The notes under the pieces were generated by a model. The model saw only the letters and a program-made list of their open reading frames with translations, searched no databases and was not told the origin of the DNA. The position numbers and the translations under genes are program-made. Shown here in pieces: positions 1 through 5,942 of a stretch of 7,942 nucleotides of DNA. How positions within the stretch are numbered: the stretch's first letter is position 1; each line of letters opens with the position of its first letter. The DNA is from Acidifodinimicrobium sp049967035 (GTDB lineage: Archaea; Nanobdellota; Nanobdellia; Parvarchaeales; Parvarchaeaceae). Where the stretch lies: positions 1-7,942 of the forward strand of contig JBMFTM010000021.1 in the NCBI GenBank assembly GCA_049967035.1. The letters run 5' to 3'.

Positions 1-11
1 ATTGAATCCTG

Positions 12-20
12 AAAGGAGGA
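12..20 (+). promoter_or_regulatory. Strong ribosome binding site for the first membrane protein
   Basis: AAAGGAGGA matches the archaeal 16S anti-Shine-Dalgarno closely and ends 8 bases before the ATG at 29. It decides that start over the upstream TTG at 2. A ribosome site here rather than a leaderless start suggests that the gene sits inside a longer transcript entering from the left. Confidence 0.65.
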
Positions 21-28
21 AGGTGTCA

Positions 29-226
29 ATGCTAGTTTATTTCTCGATTTTCATATTCCTGACAGGCATCGTTTCGCTAATAGAATACATGATAGACGGA
101 GATGTACCTGTGAATGGCCTTGATTTCCTTCTTTATTTCACGAGCTTTGTACTTGGGCTGCTGAGCGCACTTTTTGCAGTCCTTCAGCTGCATTTTTGGT
201 ATAGCAGGTTCAAGAGGTTCGTATGA
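29..226 (+). CDS. Small two-helix membrane protein, unknown function
   Basis: I do not recognise the family. The reading frame is open back to the window edge, with a TTG at position 2. The ATG at 29 is the better start, because a strong Shine-Dalgarno AAAGGAGGA (12-20) lies 8 bases before it; an in-frame GTG at 23 is less well placed. The 65-residue product has two hydrophobic segments (about residues 2-22 and 32-56) joined by a short acidic loop, and a basic tail ending in RFKRFV, so it is probably an integral membrane protein. It has no visible catalytic motif. Its stop codon overlaps the next start as ATGA, which suggests translational coupling and a joint function with that membrane protein. 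If the gene really starts upstream of the window, the N-terminus given here is wrong. Confidence 0.7.
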   Translation: MLVYFSIFIFLTGIVSLIEYMIDGDVPVNGLDFLLYFTSFVLGLLSALFAVLQLHFWYSRFKRFV

Positions 227-591
227 TATCACTAGCTGTTTTCTACACCGTCCTTTCGTTCGTCTCCGCATTGATCACGATCGTTTCGATTTCTATGTTT
301 GAATTTTTCAGGTTGAGGATAATACACAAATCATCAGTGGAAGAATTCAATAAGATATTCGGCGCGATGATGTTCAACAATCCGCGCAGGTTCACAATTG
401 CCTTCCTGTCCCTTTCCATAGGCGCTTTGATACTTGCGGTAGGCTTTGTGATAAACTTCATTCTAAGCTTCTATATCCAGACTCCGGTGGTGTGGGAGGC
501 TTTCTCCGGGGTGACTCTTATGCTGGTTGCGGTTTTCTTCCTGTTTTTCACAGGAGTATACAAAGTAAAAGTTTGGAAGCTTTACCTGTGA
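223..591 (+). CDS. Three-helix membrane protein, unknown function
   Basis: Unrecognised 122-residue protein. Hydrophobic segments lie at about residues 5-27, 58-84 and 91-113. A polar, charged cytoplasmic-type stretch (about 29-57) separates the first helix from the other two, and the C-terminus is short and basic (KVKVWKLYL). No enzyme motif, signal-peptidase site or metal ligands are visible. The start ATG overlaps the stop of the preceding membrane protein by 4 bases (ATGA), so the two are almost certainly made from one message. A HerA-family ATPase begins 60 bases downstream on the same strand. A functional link with that ATPase, for example as a membrane anchor, is possible but rests only on position. 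Confidence 0.75.
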   Translation: MISLAVFYTVLSFVSALITIVSISMFEFFRLRIIHKSSVEEFNKIFGAMMFNNPRRFTIAFLSLSIGALILAVGFVINFILSFYIQTPVVWEAFSGVTLMLVAVFFLFFTGVYKVKVWKLYL

Positions 592-596
592 TGCTA

Positions 597-610
597 GAAA
601 AACTATAAGA
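597..610 (+). promoter_or_regulatory. Possible TATA/BRE promoter for the HerA-like ATPase
   Basis: The sequence GAAAAACTATAAG shows a purine-rich BRE-like stretch followed by a TATA-like element centred near 606. Initiation about 26 bases later would give a leader of roughly 20 bases containing the GAGGGAA ribosome site (642-648). The TATA match is mediocre, so read-through from the upstream membrane-protein genes is an equal possibility. Confidence 0.35.
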
Positions 611-651
611 ATACCTGGCAATAATTGATATTATGCCTTTAGAGGGAAGAT

Positions 652-1953
652 ATGTCTTATGAGATAATCATCGGAAGAAACGACAAGGATATGAGCATCT
701 ACGGCTCAAGCGCTTCCTCGCTGATAGGCAAGCAGTACATAACGATGGGCGTTACTACAAGTTTGGGCAATGAGATAATGCTGGACATACTTAGGCCGCA
801 CGTGGTTCTGATAGCAGGCAAGAGAGGGTCAGGGAAGAGCTATACGATGGGTGTCATAGCGGAGGCTTTGGCGTCTGCCCCCACAGAGGTGGCGGAGAAC
901 ATAACCTCATTGATAATAGACACGATGGGGATATTCTGGACGATGAAGAGCCCGAACTACAAAGAAGCGGATATACTGAAGAATTGGGGGGAGGAGCCTA
1001 AGGCGTTCACGAACGTAAGGGTCTTCGTTCCGAAGGGCTACTTTGAACAGCTCAAGCAGGACAACCCTACGATGGTCGATGAGCCCTTCTCCATATCCGT
1101 ATCTGACATCTCTTCGGTCGAGTGGATTGATATCTTCGGTTTCTCTATGAACAGCGAGGAAGGTGTGCTGATAGAGCGCGCAGTGTCGAATCTAGCGGAA
1201 ACGAAGAAAAGCTTTGACATAGACGACATAATAGAAGACATAAAGTCAGAGCTGGCGCAGGACACTGTGAAAGACATCTGCATAGGTAGATTTGAGTCCG
1301 CCAAGGCATGGGGCCTTTTCGAGAAGAATGGGACGAGCATAGAGGACCTTCTCAAGCCTGCCTACATAAATATCCTTGACATAAGCCTGTACTCGCATTC
1401 CTCAGGCCCGTTCAGCATAAGAGCTCTTGTCATTGGCCTCCTGTCAAGGAAAGTACTTGAGATAAGGGAGATCCAAAGGAGGGCAGAGGAGATGAACGAG
1501 ATGAACCAAGTGATAGAGGAGAATAGGAAGACAATACCATTGGTCTGGATGTTCATAGATGAGGTTCATGAATTCCTTCCGGCAGGGGGAGTAACGGCAG
1601 CATCCCCGGAACTCTCAAGGCTTGTGAAGGAGGGAAGGCAGCCTGGCATAGGGCTGGTGATAGCAACTCAGCAGCCGGGAAAACTGGACACAGACATAAT
1701 AACGCAGTCGGACATAATAATCTCCCAGCATGTGACTGCGAAGATAGATATAGACGCCTTGAATCAGGTCATGCAGACTTACATGTCATCGACAATAGAG
1801 AGATACCTTGCGAACCTGCCGAAGCTGCCTGGCGCGTGCATAATCATGGATGACAACTCGGAGAGGATATACCCGACGCAGATAAAGCCAAGGCTTACAT
1901 GGCATGGAGGAGAGACTCCAAAGTCATTGCAGAAGCCGGTGAAGAAGCAGTGA
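652..1953 (+). CDS. HerA/DUF87-family P-loop ATPase
   Basis: This 433-residue ATPase belongs to the HerA/FtsK-type superfamily, whose members form hexameric DNA- or polymer-moving motors. Walker A is GKRGSGKS (residues 56-63). Walker B is FIDEVHEF with D303/E304. The stretch from EGRQPG (R329, arginine-finger type) to IATQQPG (Q340/Q341, sensor type) and the C-terminal PRLTWHGG match a conserved archaeal group usually annotated as HerA-like or ATP-binding protein. The region before Walker A is only about 55 residues, shorter than the HAS-barrel of classical HerA. Residues about 165-295 hold a helical, charged insertion. The start is supported by GAGGGAA at 642-648. No NurA nuclease lies beside it, as would be expected for the HerA-NurA end-resection pair. 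Instead, two small membrane proteins precede it. The family is certain; the substrate is unknown. Confidence 0.9.
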   Translation: MSYEIIIGRNDKDMSIYGSSASSLIGKQYITMGVTTSLGNEIMLDILRPHVVLIAGKRGSGKSYTMGVIAEALASAPTEVAENITSLIIDTMGIFWTMKSPNYKEADILKNWGEEPKAFTNVRVFVPKGYFEQLKQDNPTMVDEPFSISVSDISSVEWIDIFGFSMNSEEGVLIERAVSNLAETKKSFDIDDIIEDIKSELAQDTVKDICIGRFESAKAWGLFEKNGTSIEDLLKPAYINILDISLYSHSSGPFSIRALVIGLLSRKVLEIREIQRRAEEMNEMNQVIEENRKTIPLVWMFIDEVHEFLPAGGVTAASPELSRLVKEGRQPGIGLVIATQQPGKLDTDIITQSDIIISQHVTAKIDIDALNQVMQTYMSSTIERYLANLPKLPGACIIMDDNSERIYPTQIKPRLTWHGGETPKSLQKPVKKQ

Positions 1954-1970
1954 GTCTCCTGTTGGTGCCT

Positions 1971-2915
1971 TCATTCGAGTGATGTGTCCGCTTCCTTTGA
2001 CAGATACCATATCGCTGCAGCTATGAGCAGCACCGATGCAATCACGTAAGCATTAAGTCTGCCAACGAAAAGCGTGTACAGCAGCACGAGTATGAGCGTC
2101 TCTGACTCCGACAGTATGTAGATTATAGATGAGTAAGACAGGGCTCTTTTGCTCCCCTGAAGCGATCTATATCCCATGAAGCTTATTATAACCCCCGCAC
2201 TTACGATCACACCCGCTAGAAATGCGTATCCTAACCCAATCGTTGAAAATTTAAACCCAGAGAAAGGCAGGAAGAAAAGCATCGTGATTATCTCGAACAC
2301 CCCGATAGTGAGCATCGGCCTGCCTATGTTCTTGCTCTCCAATCCTGTCTCTGTCAGCAGGAACCCAGCCGTGCCATACAAGGCTATCAAGATGATGGAC
2401 AGGAATATGTCGTACTCGCTTACCAAGGATGTATTCAGGCCAGAGAATGAGAGGGATACAAAACCGAGCGTTGCAGCAGCCCCTCCCGCAGACAATTTGA
2501 GTATACCGCTGCGGCTGATCTTCTTCCTGTTCACGAATACCTGGAGGGTTATGAACACCAGTACAGTGGGGGAGATAAGCGAGTAGATTATCGCTGAATC
2601 TTTGTAGCTGAATATGCTCATAAGCATAGCATTTGCCAGGCCGAAGAACACACCGGTTAATATCGCATAATTTGATAGCATTGGTCCGCTGCGGTCTCTG
2701 GCGTAAAGCAGAAAGCTCAATGGCAGGAATCCGATTGCCATCGTTACAGCAACCAAAGCGAAGTTCCCATTCTGGCTCTCCGCGATTGAAAGTAGAAAAG
2801 CCCAGATAGCGTTTGCCAGGGACATGGCTAATCCCACAAGCACAATGAAAGACAGGTTGTGCCTGTACGCAAATGGTTTCTTCCCCATAGTACGACTAAT
2901 TCTGTAAGGACGCAT
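1971..2915 (-). CDS. EamA/DMT-superfamily membrane transporter
   Basis: A 314-residue very hydrophobic protein with about ten helices in two halves of five (roughly residues 21-45, 50-72, 82-103, 107-127, 140-160, then 168-190, 200-220, 226-248, 259-284, 288-305). This two-repeat layout and length are typical of EamA-type drug/metabolite transporters, which export small metabolites across the cytoplasmic membrane. The final helix pair (TLFVGRLNAYVIAS) resembles the family's closing motif, but with Arg where Glu is common. The substrate cannot be read from sequence. The first ATG (2915) has no ribosome site. The only good TATA-like element (2928-2936) is centred just 17 bases upstream, so the ATG at 2888 (MGKKPF) may be the true start. 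The 3' end is 17 bases from the convergent ATPase stop. Confidence 0.82.
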   Translation of the reverse strand: MRPYRISRTMGKKPFAYRHNLSFIVLVGLAMSLANAIWAFLLSIAESQNGNFALVAVTMAIGFLPLSFLLYARDRSGPMLSNYAILTGVFFGLANAMLMSIFSYKDSAIIYSLISPTVLVFITLQVFVNRKKISRSGILKLSAGGAAATLGFVSLSFSGLNTSLVSEYDIFLSIILIALYGTAGFLLTETGLESKNIGRPMLTIGVFEIITMLFFLPFSGFKFSTIGLGYAFLAGVIVSAGVIISFMGYRSLQGSKRALSYSSIIYILSESETLILVLLYTLFVGRLNAYVIASVLLIAAAIWYLSKEADTSLE

Positions 2916-2925
2916 GAGTATTTGA

Positions 2926-2950
2926 AATTATTAAATCCTAACAAACATAT
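2926..2950. promoter_or_regulatory. Divergent promoter region between transporter and helicase
   Basis: The 54-base gap between the two divergent genes is AT-rich. On the minus strand TTTAATAAT (2928-2936) could serve the transporter, with initiation near 2906. On the plus strand ACAAACATAT (2941-2950) is centred about 24 bases before the helicase ATG and could give a leaderless message; the 2926-2936 AT tract would give a short leader. Which element serves which gene cannot be decided by eye. Confidence 0.4.
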
Positions 2951-2969
2951 CAGAGTCTAGGGATGCCAT

Positions 2970-4739
2970 ATGTTCAGTTTTCCATTCAAGGAGATGCGGC
3001 CTGGGCAAAAGGAGATAATAAGCCAAGTCATCGAGACCGTGGATAGCGGGTCGAAGCTGATGATAAATGCCTCCACAGGACTCGGCAAGACAGTAGCGGT
3101 GATGCTCGGCGCTTTGGAAGCCTCAAAGAAGGCGGGAAAGAGGATCCTTGTCCTGACATCGAAGCACACGCATCAAAAGATATTCTATGACACAATAAAA
3201 TCGATAAACTTGGCTTCGAACACCAATGTAAAGTTCGTCGGAGTTAACGGAAAGCAGTCGATGTGCCTTCTAGACAACGATGTGGACTCATCTATTTTCT
3301 CTGAGTTCTGCAGGGTCGTCAGGGAGCAGGGTGCGTGCAGGTTTTATTCGAACACTTACTCAAAGGATAGGAGCTTGAAGCCTTCCGCTTTGAACGCGCT
3401 CCAGTTTGACGTTTCAAATCCTTCAGACTGCATAGAGAACTCTAGGACCTTCGAAGTCTGCCCCTACGAGATATCCATGGTCTACGGAAAATCGGCGGAC
3501 GTGGTGATAGCAAACTACTCGCATGCCTTCAATGAAGACATCTCAAACAGTTTTTTCTCAAAGCTAAACATCTCCCCGAAGGACACTACTTTGATCATAG
3601 ACGAAGCGCACAACCTCCACAGCAAAATACAGGACATAAATTCCACATCCATCTCCTTAAGGACGCTCGAGAGGGCCCACGAGGAGATAGCAAAATACGG
3701 CAGCGCAGAATTAGCGAAGAAGGTGAAGTCCATAATCGAATCAATAAAGAACGTCAAGGGCGAGGAAGCGGTCGACTTCAGTGATCTATTCTCTGCGGAG
3801 GACATCGACGCTATAGACGAGATAATAGAAGCTGGGGAGAGCAGGAGCTCGATACCTCCCTCCTTCACTTTGAAGAGGGTCGTGCAGCTTCTCCTCAGTT
3901 CGGATGAGTCCTACCTGCAGTACGCTTCAAGGGAGAACGATAGAGTTAGGCTGAACATATACTCCCTGGATCCGTCCGGCAGGGCTTCTGAGGTTATATC
4001 AAAATTCGGCTCCTCGATTCTTATGAGTGGGACATTTAAGCCCATGGATGTGTTCGCCGATCTTTTGGGGGTACAGGATGCGAGAAAGCTTGACATATCC
4101 GACACATTTGTCGACAAGAACAGGCTGATAATAAACGACACCAGCGTCACTTCAAAATTCTCGCACAGGGATGAGCAGATTTCAACCATAGCGGGAAACA
4201 TAAGGAAACTGCTTTCCGGTGTGAACGGCAGTTCGATCATCTTCTTCCCTTCCTATGATTTCATGAACAAGGTCGCCCCCCTTCTCGGCGATCTGAAGAG
4301 CGTTGTCATGGAGAAGCAGAAGATGACAAGGGAGGAGAAGGAATCCATACTTCACAGGCTAAAAAACAAAAGTTCTGTCCTTCTCTCGGTGATCGGCGGG
4401 AATTTCTCAGAGAGCATCGGAATAGAAAACAACAGCGTTAAGTTGATAGTGGTAGTTGGCGTGCCATTCGAGCCGCCATCTGTCAGGCTAAAAGCGCTGC
4501 AGAACTATTATCAGGCGAAGTTCGGGAGGGGCTTCGAGTACGCCCAGGTCCTGCCTTCGATGATAAAGGCGATGCAGGCTGCGGGCAGGGGAATAAGGTC
4601 AGAGAAGGACAGGTGCACTATAATCCTCATGGACTACAGATTCTCAATGTTCAGGAAATACCTCCCATCTTCCACGAAGTTCTCAAATGGAAACATCGTC
4701 GAATCAATCAGATCAGGAGCGCTTGAAGATGATAGGTGA
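2970..4739 (+). CDS. xpd: XPD/Rad3-type iron-sulfur DNA helicase
   Basis: A 589-residue superfamily 2 helicase close in length to archaeal XPD, a 5'-to-3' ATP-dependent DNA helicase with an iron-sulfur cluster. Motifs in order: MRPGQ (Q-motif-like, 9-13), motif I ASTGLGKT (34-41, K40), motif II DEAH (211-214), motif III SGTF (353-356) and motif VI QAAGRGIR (536-543). Between motifs I and II are the likely cluster cysteines C99, C114, C123 and C164, the last in the CPYE context typical of XPD; C154 is an extra cysteine. The C-terminal half (VVVGVPFEPP, then the YAQVLPSMIKAMQAAGR stretch) also matches archaeal XPD. The usual motif I proline-threonine is serine-threonine here. The ribosome site is weak (AGGGA, 2959-2963), so the message may be leaderless. 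The role (repair or transcription-linked unwinding) is inferred from the family. Confidence 0.93.
   Translation: MFSFPFKEMRPGQKEIISQVIETVDSGSKLMINASTGLGKTVAVMLGALEASKKAGKRILVLTSKHTHQKIFYDTIKSINLASNTNVKFVGVNGKQSMCLLDNDVDSSIFSEFCRVVREQGACRFYSNTYSKDRSLKPSALNALQFDVSNPSDCIENSRTFEVCPYEISMVYGKSADVVIANYSHAFNEDISNSFFSKLNISPKDTTLIIDEAHNLHSKIQDINSTSISLRTLERAHEEIAKYGSAELAKKVKSIIESIKNVKGEEAVDFSDLFSAEDIDAIDEIIEAGESRSSIPPSFTLKRVVQLLLSSDESYLQYASRENDRVRLNIYSLDPSGRASEVISKFGSSILMSGTFKPMDVFADLLGVQDARKLDISDTFVDKNRLIINDTSVTSKFSHRDEQISTIAGNIRKLLSGVNGSSIIFFPSYDFMNKVAPLLGDLKSVVMEKQKMTREEKESILHRLKNKSSVLLSVIGGNFSESIGIENNSVKLIVVVGVPFEPPSVRLKALQNYYQAKFGRGFEYAQVLPSMIKAMQAAGRGIRSEKDRCTIILMDYRFSMFRKYLPSSTKFSNGNIVESIRSGALEDDR
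4715..4719 (+). promoter_or_regulatory. Ribosome binding site inside the helicase 3' end
   Basis: AGGAG lies 9 bases before the ATG at 4729. It selects that ATG for the downstream membrane protein over the in-frame ATG at 4687, which has no ribosome site. Confidence 0.55.
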
Positions 4740-4947
4740 GGCAATATCGAGGGAGAAGAAGTTTCTGGTCCTCTTCCTCATACTCCTGTACTTTGTCGTT
4801 GGATTCACCCTCATCATAGTCTCCCTCTCCAAGTACATCGGCGGCGGAGACGCGGGATTGGTTGGGATACTCTATTTGGCTGCGGGCTGGTTTTTCCTTT
4901 ATAAGAGAAACGGCCTGTTCAAAATCATGAGAATAAAATACAAATGA
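4729..4947 (+). CDS. Small two-helix membrane protein overlapping the helicase gene
   Basis: Unrecognised 72-residue protein with a short charged N-terminus (MIGEAISREKK), two hydrophobic segments (about residues 12-34 and 43-58) separated by a glycine-rich hinge (KYIGGGDAG), and a basic tail (KIMRIKYK). By the positive-inside rule both ends probably face the cytoplasm. The chosen ATG has an AGGAG ribosome site 9 bases upstream and overlaps the helicase end by 11 bases, so translation is likely coupled to the helicase. An in-frame ATG at 4687 would give 86 residues with a polar N-terminal extension but lacks a ribosome site. The strong hydrophobic pattern and overlap favour a real gene, but nothing shows that its function is related to the helicase. 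Confidence 0.65.
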   Translation: MIGEAISREKKFLVLFLILLYFVVGFTLIIVSLSKYIGGGDAGLVGILYLAAGWFFLYKRNGLFKIMRIKYK

Positions 4948-4957
4948 CAGAGAATGA

Positions 4958-5290
4958 TCAAGACACGTAGCTTCCTTCATCTACATCCTTGTCGACAGTC
5001 AGTACTGAAAGCTTTTCTCCGTCAGATGCGGCGAGTATCATCCCATCCGAAGTCAGCCCCATGAGCTTTGCAGGCTTCAAGTTGAAGACGACGATCAGCT
5101 TCTTTCCAACGAGCTCTTCAGGCTTGTAGTGGTTCTTTATCCCTGCTATGACTTGTCTCTGCTCGTCCTTGAAGCTTATTATAAGCTTGAGAAGCTTGCT
5201 GCTGTTCGGGACTTCCTCGGCTGACACTACCTTTCCGACCCTGAGTTTAACCTTCCTGAATTCATCGATGCTTATCCTATCCTCTTCCAT
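4958..5290 (-). CDS. Stand-alone MetRS-beta-type tRNA-binding OB-fold protein
   Basis: This 110-residue protein is a complete tRNA_bind OB-fold of the kind found at the C-terminus of methionyl-tRNA synthetase and as the free proteins Trbp111/MetRS-beta, relatives of the Arc1p/EMAPII domain. It would bind tRNA without base specificity and, as a dimer, help a synthetase capture it in the cytoplasm. Recognisable stretches are RVGKVVSAEEVPNSSKLLKL (about 17-36), VIAGI and YKPEELVGK (about 47-63), and NLKPAKLMGL (about 70-79) followed by SDGMILAA, all typical of the family. No synthetase core is attached or adjacent. The gene follows the coiled-coil gene by 20 bases on the same strand and is likely co-transcribed. 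There is no clear ribosome site (GAAAG directly before ATG). Confidence 0.92.
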   Translation of the reverse strand: MEEDRISIDEFRKVKLRVGKVVSAEEVPNSSKLLKLIISFKDEQRQVIAGIKNHYKPEELVGKKLIVVFNLKPAKLMGLTSDGMILAASDGEKLSVLTVDKDVDEGSYVS

Positions 5291-5310
5291 CTTTCAGTGC
5301 CTTAGAATAT

Positions 5311-5763
5311 CTACGCTTGTACGTTCGAAAGCGAAGTATGAATGTCGTTTATCACTTTCTCTAAATCATTGACCAGTTGCACATAGTTCGAAAGTGTAGT
5401 CCTCTCCTGATCGAGAATGCCGCCCAATTTTCCAAGCTCTTCCTTTGAGCTACTTATCTGTTTCTCAAGTGCCTTTATGTCTTCAAGTATCTGTTTGTAA
5501 TCGCTCAGCCTTATGAATGCGGTCGTAGAAGCTACGCCTCCGACTGGAGGAATCGGCTTGTTTTCCCACATTGGCTTAAGGCTTGGGTTCTCTGGGCTCA
5601 GGGGCTCAGGAACTGGAAGTATCGGCGTAGGAAATGGTGCTTGCCCTGAATTGTCTGTTTGTGGGGCCGGGTTCTGGGCAGGGGCTGCGCTCTGGTTTCC
5701 CTGAGCGTTCTCTTTGCTATTGTAGTAAGGGTTCACTTCTTCCTTTTTCTTTCCGAATATCAT
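5311..5763 (-). CDS. Coiled-coil protein with disordered Pro/Gln-rich N-terminus, unknown function
   Basis: Unrecognised 150-residue protein in three parts. A short basic head (MIFGKKKEE) is followed by a low-complexity, probably disordered stretch rich in Pro, Asn, Gln and Ala (about 10-78), then by a helical C-terminal part. The helical part begins with a conserved-looking TAFIRLSDYKQILEDI segment (from about 81) and continues as a charged heptad-like coiled coil to the end (about 90-148). No membrane helix or signal peptide is present, so it is probably cytoplasmic, perhaps an oligomeric scaffold or adaptor. Similar head-linker-coil proteins are common hypothetical proteins in archaea. The start is well supported: no ribosome site, but a strong TATA box sits about 25 bases upstream, as in leaderless genes. 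The tRNA-binding gene follows 20 bases downstream. Confidence 0.8.
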   Translation of the reverse strand: MIFGKKKEEVNPYYNSKENAQGNQSAAPAQNPAPQTDNSGQAPFPTPILPVPEPLSPENPSLKPMWENKPIPPVGGVASTTAFIRLSDYKQILEDIKALEKQISSSKEELGKLGGILDQERTTLSNYVQLVNDLEKVINDIHTSLSNVQA

Positions 5764-5782
5764 AATTTATCTTATATCTTTG

Positions 5783-5800
5783 TATATTTAATACTTTTTA
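5783..5800 (-). promoter_or_regulatory. TATA/BRE promoter, leaderless start of the coiled-coil gene
   Basis: On the minus strand, AAAAAGT is followed by ATTAAATATA (5783-5792), a good archaeal BRE plus TATA pair. The TATA centre is about 25 bases from the A of the ATG at 5763, so transcription should begin at or next to the start codon. The absence of any ribosome site agrees with a leaderless message. Confidence 0.65.
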
Positions 5801-5836
5801 TCGGCTGAATAGAGGGGAATAACCTATTCGTAAGAG

Positions 5837-5848
5837 TTAAATTTTTAG
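5837..5848 (+). promoter_or_regulatory. TATA box for tRNA-Gly
   Basis: TTAAATTTTTAG is centred about 26-27 bases upstream of the mature tRNA 5' end at 5869. That is the expected box A distance if the transcript starts close to the mature end. No internal promoter is needed in archaea. Confidence 0.5.
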
Positions 5849-5868
5849 CGTTGTTCTAGTCTGTAGGT

Positions 5869-5939
5869 GCGATCGTAGTCTAGTGGCATAACAATGGCTT
5901 CCCAAGCCATGGACCCGGGTTCGAATCCCGGCGGTCGCA
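5869..5939 (+). tRNA. tRNA-Gly(CCC)
   Basis: A 71-base cloverleaf can be folded by hand. The acceptor stem is GCGATCG/CGGTCGC with one G-T pair. The D arm is GTC...AAC (third pair C-A mismatched) around TAGTGGCAT. The anticodon stem is ATGGC/GCCAT around loop TTCCCAA, giving anticodon CCC. The variable loop is GGAC. The T arm is CCGGG/CCCGG around TTCGAAT. The discriminator is A and CCA is not encoded, both usual for archaeal tRNA-Gly. There is no intron. It reads GGG codons. The weak D stem is the only irregularity; the tertiary G18-G19 pair is present (TAGTGG). The stop codon of the convergent gene lies only 3 bases after the tRNA. Confidence 0.96.
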
Positions 5940-5942
5940 TGT

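Noticed and set aside
1038..1355. Minus-strand 105-codon frame
   Set aside because: Antisense to the ATPase, Ser/Met-rich, no start signal.
652..1953. HerA-NurA DNA repair operon or a defence system such as HerA-Sir2/DUF4297
   Set aside because: No NurA, Sir2 or nuclease gene adjoins the ATPase. The flanking genes are small membrane proteins and a convergent transporter.
1954..1970. Hairpin terminator between the convergent ATPase and transporter genes
   Set aside because: The 17-base gap has no stable inverted repeat and no T-run on either strand.
2176..2586. Plus-strand 136-codon open frame
   Set aside because: It is antisense to the transporter, has low-complexity Pro/Asn composition, no ribosome site and no recognisable domain. 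The minus-strand frame gives a clean ten-helix transporter.
3515..4240. Minus-strand open frames of 117 and 109 codons
   Set aside because: They lie inside the helicase coding frame, whose motifs are continuous through this region. Their Ser-rich composition is typical of antisense shadows.
4708..4980. Minus-strand 90-codon frame across the helicase end
   Set aside because: Antisense to the two-helix membrane protein and overlapping the 3' end of the tRNA-binding gene; no ribosome site or domain.
5869..5939. tRNA-Gly as an integration (attachment) site
   Set aside because: No integrase gene and no repeat of the tRNA 3' end were seen in the window.
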